From positions 1,123,501 to 1,187,500 of the forward strand of contig NC_089729.1 in the NCBI RefSeq assembly GCF_035083965.1: a DNA stretch of 64,000 nt, written 5' to 3'. Made by a program: the position numbers and the translations under genes. The DNA is from Branchiostoma lanceolatum (Eukaryota; Chordata; Leptocardii; Amphioxiformes; Branchiostomatidae). The notes below the pieces were generated by a model, which was not told where the DNA came from, did no database searches, and was given only the letters and a program-made list of their open reading frames with translations. Positions 11,057 through 22,769 of the stretch are shown here, one piece after another (the first letter of the stretch is position 1; each line of letters begins with the position of its first letter).

Positions 11057-13062
11057 CTAGTACCGTCCCTGCGGTGCCATCATTGGTGGCCTCATCCCCG
11101 GGGGCATGCCCGGACCCCCTGGCCCCTGGAAGGGCATGTTGGGGGGGCCTCTCGGGGGGCCGCCGAACGGCATCCCCCCTGGCCCCATGGCCATCCCCTG
11201 CGGTGGTGGCCCGCCCATCCCTCCTGTAGGACACCGGGAAGGGGAACACAGAGAAACAGAGAGAGAGACAAGGGTTAGGGAACGTTCCATGGGATGTAAC
11301 GAGGTTAAGACACGCTGCGTGGCCGTTTCTTACCTTTGGAAGCAGTGCCGAGGACTGCAGACCACAAAATAAGCAGTAAAAAAGTCAACAATTATGAGCG
11401 TGCGTGTGAAGGTATCATCTAACACTGATCACTTCAAATTTGGGTAAACAATGGCACAAAATCTCGTATAAAAGTTGAAATAGAAAAAAAACAAGGGTGC
11501 TCATAGCAGCTAATTGATACAGAATATCTACATTTCATTTCATTTCATTTTATTTATACAGGGCAAATACGACTCAGGCAAGCACCATACTTTCAAAAAC
11601 TCCTTCAATATCTAGTTTATCAGTCTATCTTGCAAGGGTTACATATACTTTCAAATACAGTATATTGCCTAAAGATAATCAAATTTAACGAAATTGTAGT
11701 GTCTATCCAAATCTGGAATGACCAGGGTTCAACATGTGTTTGTTATAGCTGATGTGGCATGCACTTTCTATCAGTTGCGATACATCCTGTTTTGTGAGTT
11801 GTGTATGACTTCTGCAGGAAATCCTACCTTCCGACCTACCTTTCTCAAATCATAATCTTCAAGCATCCACTTTTGAATGTTAATATCAAACTCAAGGACA
11901 GTGTTTGATTATTCTAATAACGCTACAAGCTGGCAAAGTACAAACTTGACGACCGAGCCACTATTGCTGTTCTGGGGTTAGACCTCAAAAGGACTGAATC
12001 AAACAGTCTTCAGCAAGACGCCACATTTGCTGTTGTGTTTACCATACTCCGGAATCAAACTTAAGGTATCCAAAGGATATCATTCATAGCCTGGTGCAAA
12101 TTTGTGTGAGGTCGCACAGAACAGCAAGCGTTCAGCCAAGCAGATGCCCTGAACCACACACATTCTTTCCCATGCAGGGTAGTGCTATGGGTCCGGAGTT
12201 GGGCTGCGTACATAAACGTACCAACAGGTAACTGTGCTGAGGATTTCCAAAGTATTTTTACTTGTAAAAGGTAAAGGTAGTCCCATAGCCTTTTTCTAAG
12301 GCCGTAGAGGCAGTGGGTTGTTATCCACTGTGTCTATGGCACGGTATTGGAAGGGGCATTCCAACCCTTTCCTTCCACTGCCTTTAACCTCCCCAACCAA
12401 AGTGAGGTACCCATTTTTACACCTGGGTGGAGTGAGGAAAGTCGTGTAAAGTGCTTTTCCCAAGAGCACAACATCGGTGGCATGTCAGGGGAGTCAAACC
12501 CAGGACCTCTGGTGCAGGGCCAAACACCCTAACCATTATGCCAACACGACGCCACATTTTCTAACCAGTACGCAGCCCTGATCTACGGGGAGTGCACGGT
12601 ACACAAGACGCGAGTAGAAACAGTCCAAAGGCCGCATGCCATAATCGCTAGTCTGAAAGGTCCGGACCTGGTCAGTTAGTGGCGCTTGAACCCCACTGTT
12701 TCACAAGGTACACAGGCGGTGAGAGAAACCCTACCTGCAGACCTACCTTTGTGTGTGTGAACGGCGTGTGCGAGAGAGCGCTAGCCGGGGAAACGCTTAC
12801 CTGGGTGCCCCATGGGCGGCGGCATCGGAGGCCGCATGTTCGGCGGCATATTGCCGGGCGGCATCATGTTACCTCCGAAAGGCGGCCCGTGGCCCGGCGG
12901 GCCCATGCCGTGGCCGGGTGGCCCCATGGAGTGGGCCGAAACGGGCGGCGCAGCGTGCTGCTGGCCCATCTGTATCGGAGCGGAGGTCGAGGCCGGCGCG
13001 TGCACGGACACCGGCGGCATCTGGCGGTTGTACTTCGGCATCTGGGCTCTTCTCTCCTCCTG

Positions 13063-13108
<46 letters not shown>

Positions 13109-16100
13109 CTTTTTTTCAGTTGTTATGACATGATTAAAAATTCCTTACCAGTGAAACATCCCCCAGTTTACTCTACAAGGCTTTTACAGAATCTGCATTC
13201 AATTATCCATCAAAACAATTTCATCTCCATTGATTTCAGTTTCACAAATTTTGGATAACATGAATTCATTAAGCTGATACTCCTGCAAAAAAATTTAAGT
13301 GGTCTCACACCAGATTGGCTCACTAAAGAGCTACTTCTTCACAAGTTGTGACAATGACAGACTCTCTAATCCCACTTGGGTAGATATCGAATGCACGTTT
13401 TTTTTTCTCCAAAATTTCTACCACGTTCTCGGGTAGAGGATAAATAACTTGTTAGGCGAGATGTCACAAATTTTACAGGTTCCATAATATTTGGTAAACT
13501 TCCCTGGCTCTTTTTGACAAGCACGATGAACAGAGGATCACAGCTTAATGTCATGTCTTGAGGACTGCAGCCCTTTCCAGTAGCTCAAGTTGGATGAGCG
13601 ACAACAGCCAGGAGTCGAACTCACAACCTCTTGGTCCAGAGGCAGGACCACTAACCACTGGACTATGTATGCTGGAAAGAGCGACTCCTTACCAGTGAGA
13701 CGTCCTCAGGTTCTGGGTGCATGAGTTTGGTGGACCCTCCCGTCGAACCTCCGGACGTGGAAGGCTTGGAAATGCTCGGCGCGGCGGAAACGGTCGCTTT
13801 CTGTGTGGGGTTGAGAGGCGCGCTGGTTGTCAGGGGCGGCGCCGTGGTTGCCGGGGGAAGCTTCTGGGGCCCGATGTTCGAGGGGGCGTTCAAGGGTTTA
13901 AAGTCTGCGCCGACCGGTCCTGTCGTACTGGTGGTGGTCTGTGGGACGTGAGAGAAACAATGTGGATTTAAAACACTGGCAAATTTTTATTAGTAAAGAA
14001 GGCAAATTTTTAATAGTTAAGAAGGCAGAACTAGGGCAGTGTACCTAGACAATTCTTAGGTACAGCAGGGCACCAAATGTACTGAGTGCATGTGCACCTA
14101 TAATTGGAGCTGTGCACCTAATTTTTGACTGTGGACCAGTGCACCTGGATATTTTGTAGGCTATACCAATAGACCGATCCTGTCGAACACCATATCGAAC
14201 GAATAGAAGATCCATAGAACCCCTTGTTCTATTCAGCCCACCTCCGTCAAAAACAGCGTTGGCGGGGCAAAAATGGCACGTGTAAAGCAGGGTACGTATA
14301 TCTGGGGCAGGTTTTCCACTGTATTAGTTGAATGCATGCTCAGAACAAAAACGAATTTAAAAAGAAAATAGATCGGGCACTCAAGGAGAGGAAGCTTGTA
14401 CCACATGCTGACTGCTACAAACTCCGCTAGCGCAGAGTTTCGTATCTTCAGTTACTGGTGTGTGAAACTGGTTAACTTGAAAGTGAACAGGGAAGTAAAA
14501 GAAGGCATTTTTATTCTTAGTTACTAAATACCATGCAGCTGTTATGCATGCAGTCAATACAGTGGGAACCCTGTCGCAGATATACAAACCCTGTTTTACA
14601 CGTGCATCGGCTGGTTGTCAGAAAATGGGCGCTGATGCCCACCGACAAGGGAAAGCTATGCGGCGCATACCGCTTTAACATTGACCGAAAACATTACGCT
14701 CTCACCGTAACTACACCTACCCCCTCCTTAAACAACTCTACCCGGTGGATACAGCCTTCAACAAAGAAGACATAGCATTCTTATTTGGCCCGCTCTGAAA
14801 GGGTTTCAGTGCCACAAAAGCTAAACCGAAGTCAGTGTTATTATTTTCAACCTAGCCGCGGCGACCATGTTTGGTCCGTCAAACCCTGTTTTTGACGGAG
14901 GTGTTCGAAATCGAACAGGGGGCGTGGCTTTGGGATCGGTCTATAGGGTAGAGGTACTATTGTACACTAGTATATGGGACATTCTTGAATTCAAGCAATG
15001 TTTTACCTTGTTTGATGTATCACTTACCTACCCACATACCATAATCATTACAATCCGTCCAGAGGTTCTTAAGTTATGCTGACCACAAATATCCGGAAAA
15101 CACACAGAAAACACACACACAAACACATACACACACACACATACCCCCCCACACACATGCACACACACACAGACAGACACACGCGCTCACACACATACAC
15201 AAACACACATGCACGATACCTCCAATTTTCTTTAGGTAATAAAACCACCACAAGATCTTCAGTACTCACTGGTGCTGCGGCTGGGAACAGCGGTTTCGCG
15301 GGGGGTTGCTGCATCTGCTGCGCCGACGTCGAGGGGGGTTGTGACGTCGGGGGTACGTTGGGGGGCTGGGAGGAGGGGGGTAGGGCGCCGTGACCGCCCG
15401 GGCCGGGCATGCGGTGACCGTGCATGGGGGGAACCATCGGGGGGACGCCCATATGGCCCATGGGTCCCATTGGCCCCATCATCCTGAAAGCATCGCAGCA
15501 AGAAGAAGAAGAAATTACTACAAGCTACCAGCGTTAGACCAACCCTGCAGCTGGTAGAACTGTTGAATTGAAGTGCTAGGGAAAAAAGGGAAGTGATCTC
15601 AATCCAGTAATAGCTCATCGCAAAGCTGTTCTTCCACTGGTCGTGACAGAGAAGACAGACACTATGTACACTGTGTTACTCCTCGAAAGCAACCACTAAT
15701 GGCAAAACACTACCTATAGATCTTCCTTGGAACTTTGGCAAGAGGTTGGTATCCTATTCTACTCCTTCACTTAAAGTTAAACTTGCCAAACCTTCAGCAG
15801 GGACCATTGTTTACTACAGGAGTAGTAGTATCTGTTATTTGCAGTGTTTACTACAGGAGTAGTAGTATCTATTATTTGCAGTGTTTACTACAGGAGTAGT
15901 AGTATCTATGATTTGCAGTGTTTACTACAGGAGTAGTAGTATCTATGATTTGCAGTGTTTACTACAGGAGTAGTAGTATCTATTATTTGCAGTGTTTACT
16001 ACAGGAGTAGTAGTATCTATGATTTGCAGTGTTTACTACAGGAGTAGTAGTATCTATGATTTGCAGTGTTTACTACAGGAGTAGTAGTATCTATTCTTTG

Positions 16101-19100
16101 CAGTGTTTACTACAGGAGTAGTAGTATCTATGATTTGCAGTGTTTACTACAGGAGTAGTAGTATCTATGATTTGCAGTGTTTACTACAGGAGTAGTAGTA
16201 CATATTATTTGCAGTGTTTACTACAGGAGTAGTAGTATCTATGATTTGCAGTGTTTACTACAGGAGTAGTAGTATCTGTTATTTGCAGTGTTTACTACAG
16301 GAGTAGTAGTATCTATTCTTTGCAGTGTTTACTACAGGAGTAGTAGTATCTATGATTTGCAGTGTTTACTACAGGAGTAGTAGTATCTATGATTTGCAGT
16401 GTTTACTACAGGAGTAGTAGTATCTATTATTTGCAGTGTTAACTACAGGAGTAGTAGTATCTATGATTTGCAGTGTTTACTACAGGAGTAGTAATATCTA
16501 TTATTTGCAGTGTTTACTACAGGAGTAGTAGTATCTATGATTTGCAGTGTTTACTACAGGAGTAGTAGTATCTATGATTTGCAGTGTTTACTACAGGAGT
16601 AGTAGTATCTATGATTTGCAGTGTTTACTACAGGAGTAGTAGTATCTATGATTTGCAGTGTTTACTACAGGAGTAGTAGTATCTATGATTTGCAGTGTTT
16701 ACTACAGGAGTAGTAGTACATATTATTTGCAGTGTTTACTACAGGAGTAGTAGTATCTATAATTTGCAGTGTTTACTACAGGAGTAGTAGTATCTATTAT
16801 ATGCAGTGTTTACCACAGGAGTAGTAGTATATATTACTACAGGAGTGTTATTTGCAGTGTTTACTACAGTAGTAGTAGTATCTATTATTTGCAGTGCTGC
16901 TGGGGTCCTGGACAGTCGTATAGTGTGCTATTTTAATAGAAATGTCTAATAGTAATATAGAAAAAGGACTGGAAACTGAAAACCTACCCTGGTCTTGGTG
17001 GCATACCCATCATCATGTGAGGCATGCCTGGGACCATGGGGGGCATGCCCATGTGGGCCGGCATGCCGTGACCACCGTGCTGCCCCGGCATCATTCCTGG
17101 CATGGGCGGGGGCATCATGGGCATTCCTGTCAACAACAACAACAACACAGCACTGTTAGCAGGGTATGGGCGGGGGCATCATCGGCATTCCTGTCAACAA
17201 TAACAACAACAACACAGCACTGTTAGCAGGGTATGGGCGGGGGCATCATCGGCATTCCTGTCAACAACAACAACACAGTACTGTTAGCATGGCATGGGCG
17301 GGGGCATCATCGGCATTCCTGTCAACAATGACAACAACAACACAGCACTGTTAGCAGGGTATGGGCGGGGGCATCATGGGCATTCCTGTCAACAACAACA
17401 ACACTGTTAGCATGGCAAGGGCGGGGGCATCATGGGCATTCCTGTCAACAACAACACAGTACTGTTAGCATGGCATGGGAGGGGCATCATGGCCATTCCT
17501 GTCAACAACACGGCACACAATCTTTATTTACACATGTTGCACTTGCGTTGACAAGCGTTGACTTGACTTGAATATAGTATTCTTTTATCGACATTACAAC
17601 ACAATATAGTTTTTTTGCTACACAAACTGAGAGTGAGAGTGACTGAGAGTGTCTGAAAGTGAGAGTGACTGAAAGTGAGTGTGACTGAAGGTGAGTGACT
17701 GAAAGTGAGAGTGACTGAAGGTGAGTGTCTGAAAGTGAGAGTGACTGAAGGTGAGTGTCTGAAAGTGAGATTGACTGTGACTAAAAGTGAGAGTTTCTGA
17801 AAGTGTGAGTGACTGAACGCGAGTTAATGTCAAACTGACTCCAAGTGACTAAAAGTAAGTGTCTGATTGGGTGACTGAAAGCAAGACTAAGAGTGACCGA
17901 AAGTGAGAGTTTCTGAAAGTGTGACTGAAAGTATGAGTGACTGAAAGTGAGTTAATTTAAAACTGACTAAAAGTGACTAAAAGTAAGTGATTGAGTGACT
18001 GAAAGCAAGACTAAGAGTGACTGAAAGTGAGAGTGAAGTTGCAAGTGAGTGACTGAAAGTGAGAGTGACTCACCTGGCATGTGCTGCATGGCAGGTGGCA
18101 CACCTGGTACAGGTCCCGGCGCCATGGACGCGGCCGGCGTCGGCATCTGGCCCTGCGGCTGGGCTGACGTCCCCTCCCCCGCGTCTGTCTTCGGTTTCTT
18201 TGGTAACGGCCCGGCCCCGCCCGCTTCGGCCGCCTCGTCCGCTGGTGCGGGAGAAACGGACCAACATTAATCCACAGATATCCAAGACCGCGAACTCGGC
18301 TGGTTCAAACGGTGAGTTAGAGAAGCAATATATGACTATGAGAGAATGTACAATCCCACCCTCAACAGGAAAGGAGGTCTACGCGTCAAACTTTCAGGCA
18401 CTTGGAACAGCAGCTCGAGTCTTCATTTTTCATTTCTTTTTTCCAACCTTTATTAATAACAGAGTATGTACAACATGTAGACAATCATACACACAATATA
18501 AAATGTAAATAAATAACAATGTACAAAGCTAAGGACAACTGAAGTTGAGGTCCTCATCGACTACGATGGACGAACATCATCACAAAGCTAAGGGTGCTGA
18601 CTGTTGGACATTACAGAGTCAAACAGTATGTGACTATAGCGCTGCCGCAAACTTAAAACTAGCGCGAGCACCCCATTTTCCCCTTTGCACGAAATGAAAA
18701 TCACGCCAACTTAAATACATTTACAGAACTCTGCATCACCCTCGGTCGCTGCCCTCACATGTTGTATTCAAGATATGAGGATAAACGCTCTAAGCTGTTC
18801 ACCTTTATTTCCACTTGTTCAAGTGAATTCAATACGCTCCATTCTGTTGATAGATTTGATTACATACTGAGAGGAGACAATCCTTACTGTGTTCAAATAG
18901 GTATATTCATCAAAGAATGTTTGGACATAAGAACAAGTTATGTATAAGTATACAACACGCTAAATTTCAATATGTTGCCCTATTCCATATGATTGTATGT
19001 AAACAAACTCATTAGTATGAACTTTGTTTGTTGGCATGTACGTATGTATGTATGTATAGATTAAGTAGACCTTACGAGAGTCGCTGTACTTTTGTTGTGT

Positions 19101-22100
19101 CAATAAAGATTGTTGTACGAACCTATTTTTTGTCGTTCGTGCTCCTTGAGGTCCTTTTCAGGGATCCCCTCCATGCCGTAGATTTCCAGCTCGATGTCTG
19201 CTCTCCCCGGTAAGGAGTTTGGTACTGCATCTACTGTTTCCTTATGAACCTGCGGGTGGGGGAAACATAAAAGTAATGTACAAATATGTATTTCATTAGA
19301 GCTGTGTACCTAAACAAATTTTAGGTACAGGTACACGGGTTTAGGTACAGGTCCGGGCCTGTACCTAAACTACTTGTTGGGAAAATGCGGGATTTTCAAT
19401 AAAGACAAAAGCATATTTGAACTGGTAAAAACATAATATTTGATGGTGCTAGGTAAAATTGTTATGAAAACACAGATGAAAATTTGACTCCAGCCATGCA
19501 AATGTGTTTTCTGTGCTTTAGAGTGGCTTTAGAGCACTGCCACAGTAATTTCATAGTAATTTTATCTGTCAAAGTGGCCATCCCCTGAGTCAGGTCCAGT
19601 ACCTATACAGCAGGGTCAGGTATTTTGGACCTGTACCTAATTGATTGTACCCGGTACTGTATCGGTACACTATACTGGTACACAGCTCTATATTTCATAG
19701 TGGAAAAAATTATTTTCCCCAAGAAAAAATGGACCCACCAAGAAGAGAGAGTAGCCCGGATTTGAATTCTCCACCCTTGTTTTCTGTCAATTGACTGATC
19801 ACCCCGTATACTTTAAGTTAAACTATATATTAGATGAGGGAGGATATAGACTCAATCATGATGGGAAACACAGTGCAAAGTAGAACCAGTCACATCACGT
19901 GAAGGTGACATACGGACACTGAAACTTTGGCTGTCTCAACTCTTTGGTTGAGAATAAAGAGCTTCGTTATTCAGTCATTTAACAAACTTGATGAATTCAA
20001 AGTTATATTCATAGATCTGGATGTACAAATGTATCTATCTGAAGTGGGTAGATATTAACATGACAGGGCTCGAAATACTGGGTGCATGTGCACCTGTGTG
20101 CACCCAAAGTTGGAGCTGTGCACCTAATTTTTGACTGTGGGTGCACCAGTGCGCCTGGATATTTTTGTAGGCTATACACTATAGGGTAAAGGTACCATTG
20201 TTCACTAGTAAACAGTATCAGAAAAAGCAATAGAATCCTTTCTTGCACTTTATTTGATGTATTACTTGTTTGAAATTTGATTACAGATTGAAGTTCTTGA
20301 TAACAATAATAAGAGCATTAAACCCTAATTATGTTTTGCTGACCTTCAACTTTATTTTATGTGGTGCACCCAAATTTCTTTCTGTGCACCAGGAATTCTC
20401 TTGGTTGGGTGCACCAGTGCACCTATTTGCAAAAATGAATTTCGAGCCCTGACATGAAGAATGTTTCTGTGGAACCACTAGTGGAATCCCATATCAAACA
20501 GCTGACACCCACCTGTACACAGTGAATTGCTAACCCCGGCCCCGAGTACAACTTTTTGTGACATATATGACACTTGAAGTGCTTCGCTCTCTGGTGCTGC
20601 ATAAGAATCTTTTCATCCTCAAACTCCCTGTTACAGTACCTGGGAAAATGTCTGGTTAGGGAAAAGTTCAAAACAAGGTATAGTCATATTATCATGGAAG
20701 CTCATCTGTGTTGGTAGTAATCATAATACAATGCTAAATTTTCTTCCAACACTAAGGTATTCATAGATCAAATTTTTTACGACCTGTCACCACTGTTGCC
20801 TTCTTCAGGATCAATAATGACCAATCACTGCCGAACGTAAACTCGTGAGAGTTACAGACGTGACTTTATTGACATGTATCACCAATCTGTAATGACACGT
20901 GTCAATAAAGTCACTTATCTGTAACTCTCGTCAGTTGACGTTCGGCAGTGATTGGTCATTATTGATCCTGAAGAAGGCGACAGTGGTCGTCAAAAATTTC
21001 ATCCGTGAATACCTTAGTGTTGGAAGAAAGTTTAGCACTGTATAATGTATATATAAATATATATAGTCATGTCTAAAGACATCAGAGTTATCAACCCTTT
21101 ACAGTGCCATTGGTGGCGTAATGGTTGGGTGATTGGCCCAGGAGTCCTGGGTTTGAAACCCCTAGACATGCCTCATATGTGCCCTTGAGAAAGACACTTT
21201 GCAGGTGAAAATTAGTACCCAGCTTTGGTTAGGGACATTCCTCCAAAGGACATTACATGCAAGTCCCGTGTTTGAGGAGAGCCACACCTTGAGCACGTAA
21301 AAGAACCCACCACACTTATTGAAAAGAGGAGGGGTCCCTTCTAGTCTGAGTCCGTGGATGTATAATCAGTGAAAATTACAGAACAATTTCTCCACTTAAC
21401 ACATCTACTGACTCTTCTTCTTCTTCTTTGGGTTAGGTAGCCAACATCAACTTGTTGATGAATCTGCTACACTTGACTTGACCGGTAGTGCTGGTGATGG
21501 GAATGGGCCAAGTAGTGGGGGGGGGGGGGGGGGGGCAGGGAGGGGTTTCTAACTTGTCTAGCTGAGTCTAGTGGAGGTGAGCTACCCTGTCCAAACTCTC
21601 TGGATCAAACTTAACAGTCTGGACCTTGCGACTGTGCCATAATAATCATCAAGACTGTGGGCAAGACAAGACAACCCAGCATCAAGATCCAAGGGGTTTA
21701 CTCTAGTAACCTTCTCCTTGTTGTCTAAGTTTAACCCCATAGCCGATACAAATTTGGCAGCTAGGAGAAGGTTAAAAGATAAAACATACTGTACATAATT
21801 TTGTTTTAGCACATGGCTATGTAGCCGTGGCGACTAACGAAGGGAGTTTTTGCTTGATATTACATATACTAAGGGATAGTATATGTAATATCAAGCAAAA
21901 ACTCCCTTCGTTAGTCGCCACGGCTAATGGCTATGAAACAAAAGAGAGATACGTTAGTACACCCCAAAACCCTATTCATTTAGTTATTTCACCTCATGGA
22001 CTCAGCCTATTATTCTGAGAAGCTCACATAATTTTTTCTGTCGAGATAGATAGATCTTAATAATTTCTTATGTAATGATCCTCCAAGTTCAAATCTTGCT

Positions 22101-22350
22101 TGACTGATTCAACCTACTCGTGACTAAGACAATTTGCTTACGACATAATTTCAACAAGGAGGTTAAAATATTTTAACCTCCTTGATTTCAAGGAGTTTCC
22201 CAGTTTCTCCGTAAACGATATATTTCCTCCAACGCCGCCACACAAACAAAACCCTTTGTTACCCCCAACGTACGCAGGTACTTGAACGCTACGGCTCTGA
22301 AAAGGATACCAGCACCATGGCTTCATCTGCTTCTTCTTCTTCCGCCCCAT
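11057..22350 (-). CDS. ZNF207: BuGZ / ZNF207 orthologue (Bub3-interacting GLEBS and zinc-finger protein), complete
   Basis: Nine exons: 22350-22310, 20639-20513, 19249-19123, 18241-18074, 17126-16988, 15483-15270, 13938-13693, 13059-12801, 11223-11057. All junctions are GT-AG, phases join, and the total is 1488 nt (495 aa). The start [16 protein letters not shown] is the family N terminus. Two CCHH fingers follow: C13-C16-H29-H34 and C37-C40-H53-H58, the last histidine lying across an intron. Residues 59-100 keep the [13 protein letters not shown] and [15 protein letters not shown] blocks. The middle and tail are Pro/Met/Gly-rich, as in human BuGZ, where low complexity drives phase separation on spindle microtubules. 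[18 protein letters not shown] (about 343-360, across exons 7/8) matches the GLEBS motif that binds and stabilises Bub3. The expected role is kinetochore/spindle assembly. Introns carry many minisatellites, including decoy copies of the exon 5 acceptor. Confidence 0.95.
11224..12273. other. Last BuGZ intron, no gene seen
   Basis: AT-rich intron with a CATTTCATTTCATTTTATTT run near 11531 and no recognised coding sequence. Confidence 0.4.
12274..12556 (-). mobile_element. tRNA-derived SINE-like element in the last BuGZ intron
   Basis: Reading the minus strand, a tRNA-like head (TAATGGTTAGGGTGTTTGGC and GGGTTTGACTCC) is followed by the body GTGCTCTTGGG and then the complement of CACCTGGGTGGAGTGAGGAA. 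It is the same family as 2696-2905. Confidence 0.65.
13062..13110. repeat. (TCAA)n microsatellite abutting a BuGZ splice acceptor
   Basis: About 12 perfect TCAA units directly adjoin the exon 8 acceptor. On the gene strand the polypyrimidine tract is replaced by (GATT)n followed by GACAG. Length changes here could affect exon 8 inclusion, which carries half of the GLEBS motif. Confidence 0.9.
13300..13680 (-). mobile_element. tRNA-derived SINE, second family
   Basis: The minus-strand head contains AGTCCAGTGGTTAGTGGTCC and GAGTTCGACTCC. The body has AGAGCCAGGGAAG and ends near GAGCCAATCTGG. Another copy is 42110-42530 (-), and a body fragment lies at 15600-15665. Confidence 0.6.
14167..14945. 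mobile_element. DNA-transposon-like element of about 780 bp with ATAGACCGATCC termini
   Basis: Left end ATAGACCGATCCTGTCGAAC; right end GGGATCGGTCTATA. Sub-terminal CACCTCCGTCAAAAACAG and CTGTTTTTGACGGAGGTG are also inverted. The interior has no recognisable transposase. Partial gtgcacc-type repeat (14090-14165) abuts the left end. Confidence 0.65.
15090..15215. repeat. (CA)n-rich microsatellite
   Basis: Imperfect CA run interrupted by CCCCCC and CAGACAGA, lying just past the exon 6 donor of the BuGZ gene. Translated frames here are repeat artefacts. Confidence 0.85.
15806..16895. repeat. 37-bp minisatellite, about 29 copies, in BuGZ intron 5
   Basis: The unit GTTTACTACAGGAGTAGTAG plus TATCTATGATTTGCAGT repeats head to tail with a few substitutions (CTATTATT, CTGTTATT, ACATATTATT). 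There are no unique spacers between units, so this is not a CRISPR array. Confidence 0.95.
17127..17510 (-). repeat. Tandem decoy copies of the BuGZ exon 5 splice acceptor
   Basis: Six further copies of the junction TGACAG|GAATGCC lie upstream on the gene strand, with exon-like starts at 17190, 17257, 17318, 17385, 17441 and 17498; the true exon starts at 17126. Units are 56-67 bp. Many carry a TGCTAAC branch-site-like motif, a (GTT)n tract, the AG, and about 30 nt of exon-like sequence that then reads into a TAA. Confidence 0.85.
17625..18066. repeat. Degenerate short tandem repeat (GTGACTGAAAGTGAGA type)
   Basis: Irregular 10-16-bp units of GAGAGTGACTGAAAG fill the interval up to the exon 4 donor of the BuGZ gene. 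The seven-residue-like translated patterns are artefacts. Confidence 0.85.
18650..18745. mobile_element. Fragments of two MITE families
   Basis: 18650-18726 holds one arm of the TACTGTAAATG family (GCAAACTTAAAAC, then ACTTAAATACATTTACAG). It is followed by GCATCACCCTCGGTC, part of the 903-1013 palindrome family. Confidence 0.5.
19297..19691. mobile_element. MITE with TAGAGCTGTGTACC terminal inverted repeats
   Basis: The left end reads TAGAGCTGTGTACCTA and the right end GGTACACAGCTCTA. The interior repeats TTTAGGTACAGGTAC motifs. A degenerate end recurs near 32196. Confidence 0.7.
20064..20457. mobile_element. MITE with CAGGGCTCGAAAT termini, probable 6-bp target duplication
   Basis: It starts CAGGGCTCGAAAT and ends ATTTCGAGCCCTG, with ACATGA on both outer flanks. 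The interior has TGTGCACCTAATTTTTGACT and GTGCACCAGTGCACCT. Full or degenerate copies lie at 28385-28737 and 31646-32060; fragments at 14090-14165, 37020-37135 and 44083-44122. Confidence 0.8.
20741..21029. mobile_element. Long foldback MITE with arms of about 125 bp
   Basis: CTTCCAACACTAAGGTATTC on the left mirrors GAATACCTTAGTGTTGGAAG on the right. The inner arms pair through TGACCAATCACTGCCGAACG and its complement, and on to GTGACTTTATTGACA. Confidence 0.85.
21108..21360 (+). mobile_element. tRNA-derived SINE
   Basis: A-box-like GGCGTAATGGTTGGGTGATT and B-box-like GGGTTTGAAACCC head, then GTGCCCTTGAGAAAGACACT. The tail is of the GCACGTAAAAGAACCCACCA type, which recurs at 48805, 50980 and (inverted) 42960. 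Confidence 0.75.
21517..21535 (+). repeat. Poly(G) tract, 19 G
   Basis: An uninterrupted run of 19 G in BuGZ intron 1. It could form a G-quadruplex on the plus strand, or could be an assembly weak spot. Confidence 0.9.
21824..21929. repeat. Near-perfect hairpin with arms of about 48 bp
   Basis: TAGCCGTGGCGACTAACGAA, continuing through AGGGAGTTTTTGCTTGATAT, is mirrored exactly after a loop of about 5 nt (AAGGG). It lies in BuGZ intron 1. Such near identity suggests a young foldback insertion; a small-RNA precursor is possible. Confidence 0.9.
22155..22184. repeat. Perfect 30-nt palindrome
   Basis: CAAGGAGGTTAAAAT reads into its own reverse complement with no loop, about 125 bp downstream of BuGZ exon 1 on the gene strand. 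Confidence 0.85.
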
Positions 22351-22769
22351 GACTGTACCTAGATGTGACTAATAATTTCTGCGAAGAATGCGGTAAAAAC
22401 GAGCTGGAGAATCTTCCTTTTCTCTCCCACGCAGCCAAGATGGCGGTCACACAACACCTGGCAATGCCCGGATGTTCAACTTTGACTTCCCGATAACACG
22501 CAAACGTAATCTAGTCATACTAAGATAATTTGCTCCCAACTTATCATCAACAACATATGTACATGATTCCTATACATAAAAATATTTTATTATTATTTAA
22601 TATGAAAATTATGTGTTTAGTGGAGGAAATTGTTACGTAATTTCCAGTGATTCTGATTTATCTTCTTACATTTTGCTGCAGTCGGTGTGTGCCCTGTGAT
22701 CCTGAGTGAACCTTTGATCTATTTTGTGTTGTTCGATAATCGATATTAGTCAGGCTAAAGTTTCCTGTG
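22351..22769. promoter_or_regulatory. Putative bidirectional promoter between BuGZ and the docking adaptor gene
   Basis: The BuGZ ATG (minus, 22350) and the first candidate adaptor exon (plus, 22770) are about 420 bp apart and point away from each other. No TATA box stands out. GCCAAGATGGCGG at 22433-22445 is a good YY1-type element, typical of housekeeping promoters. Transcription starts were not determined. Confidence 0.5.
22433..22445 (+). promoter_or_regulatory. YY1-like site
   Basis: GCCAAGATGGCGG contains the AAGATGGCGG core of YY1 elements. It lies 83 bp upstream of the BuGZ start codon. Confidence 0.45.

Noticed and set aside
11032..11372. Plus-strand Pro/Gly-rich frames
   Set aside because: Antisense shadows of the BuGZ last exon; the minus frame ends with the family's GRY C terminus and stop.
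12753..13258. Plus-strand frames of 126-149 codons
   Set aside because: Antisense shadows of BuGZ exon 8, running on into the TCAA microsatellite.
15806..16895. Possible CRISPR array (37-bp repeats)
   Set aside because: Units abut directly with no unique spacers, and the surrounding gene is a eukaryotic multi-exon gene.
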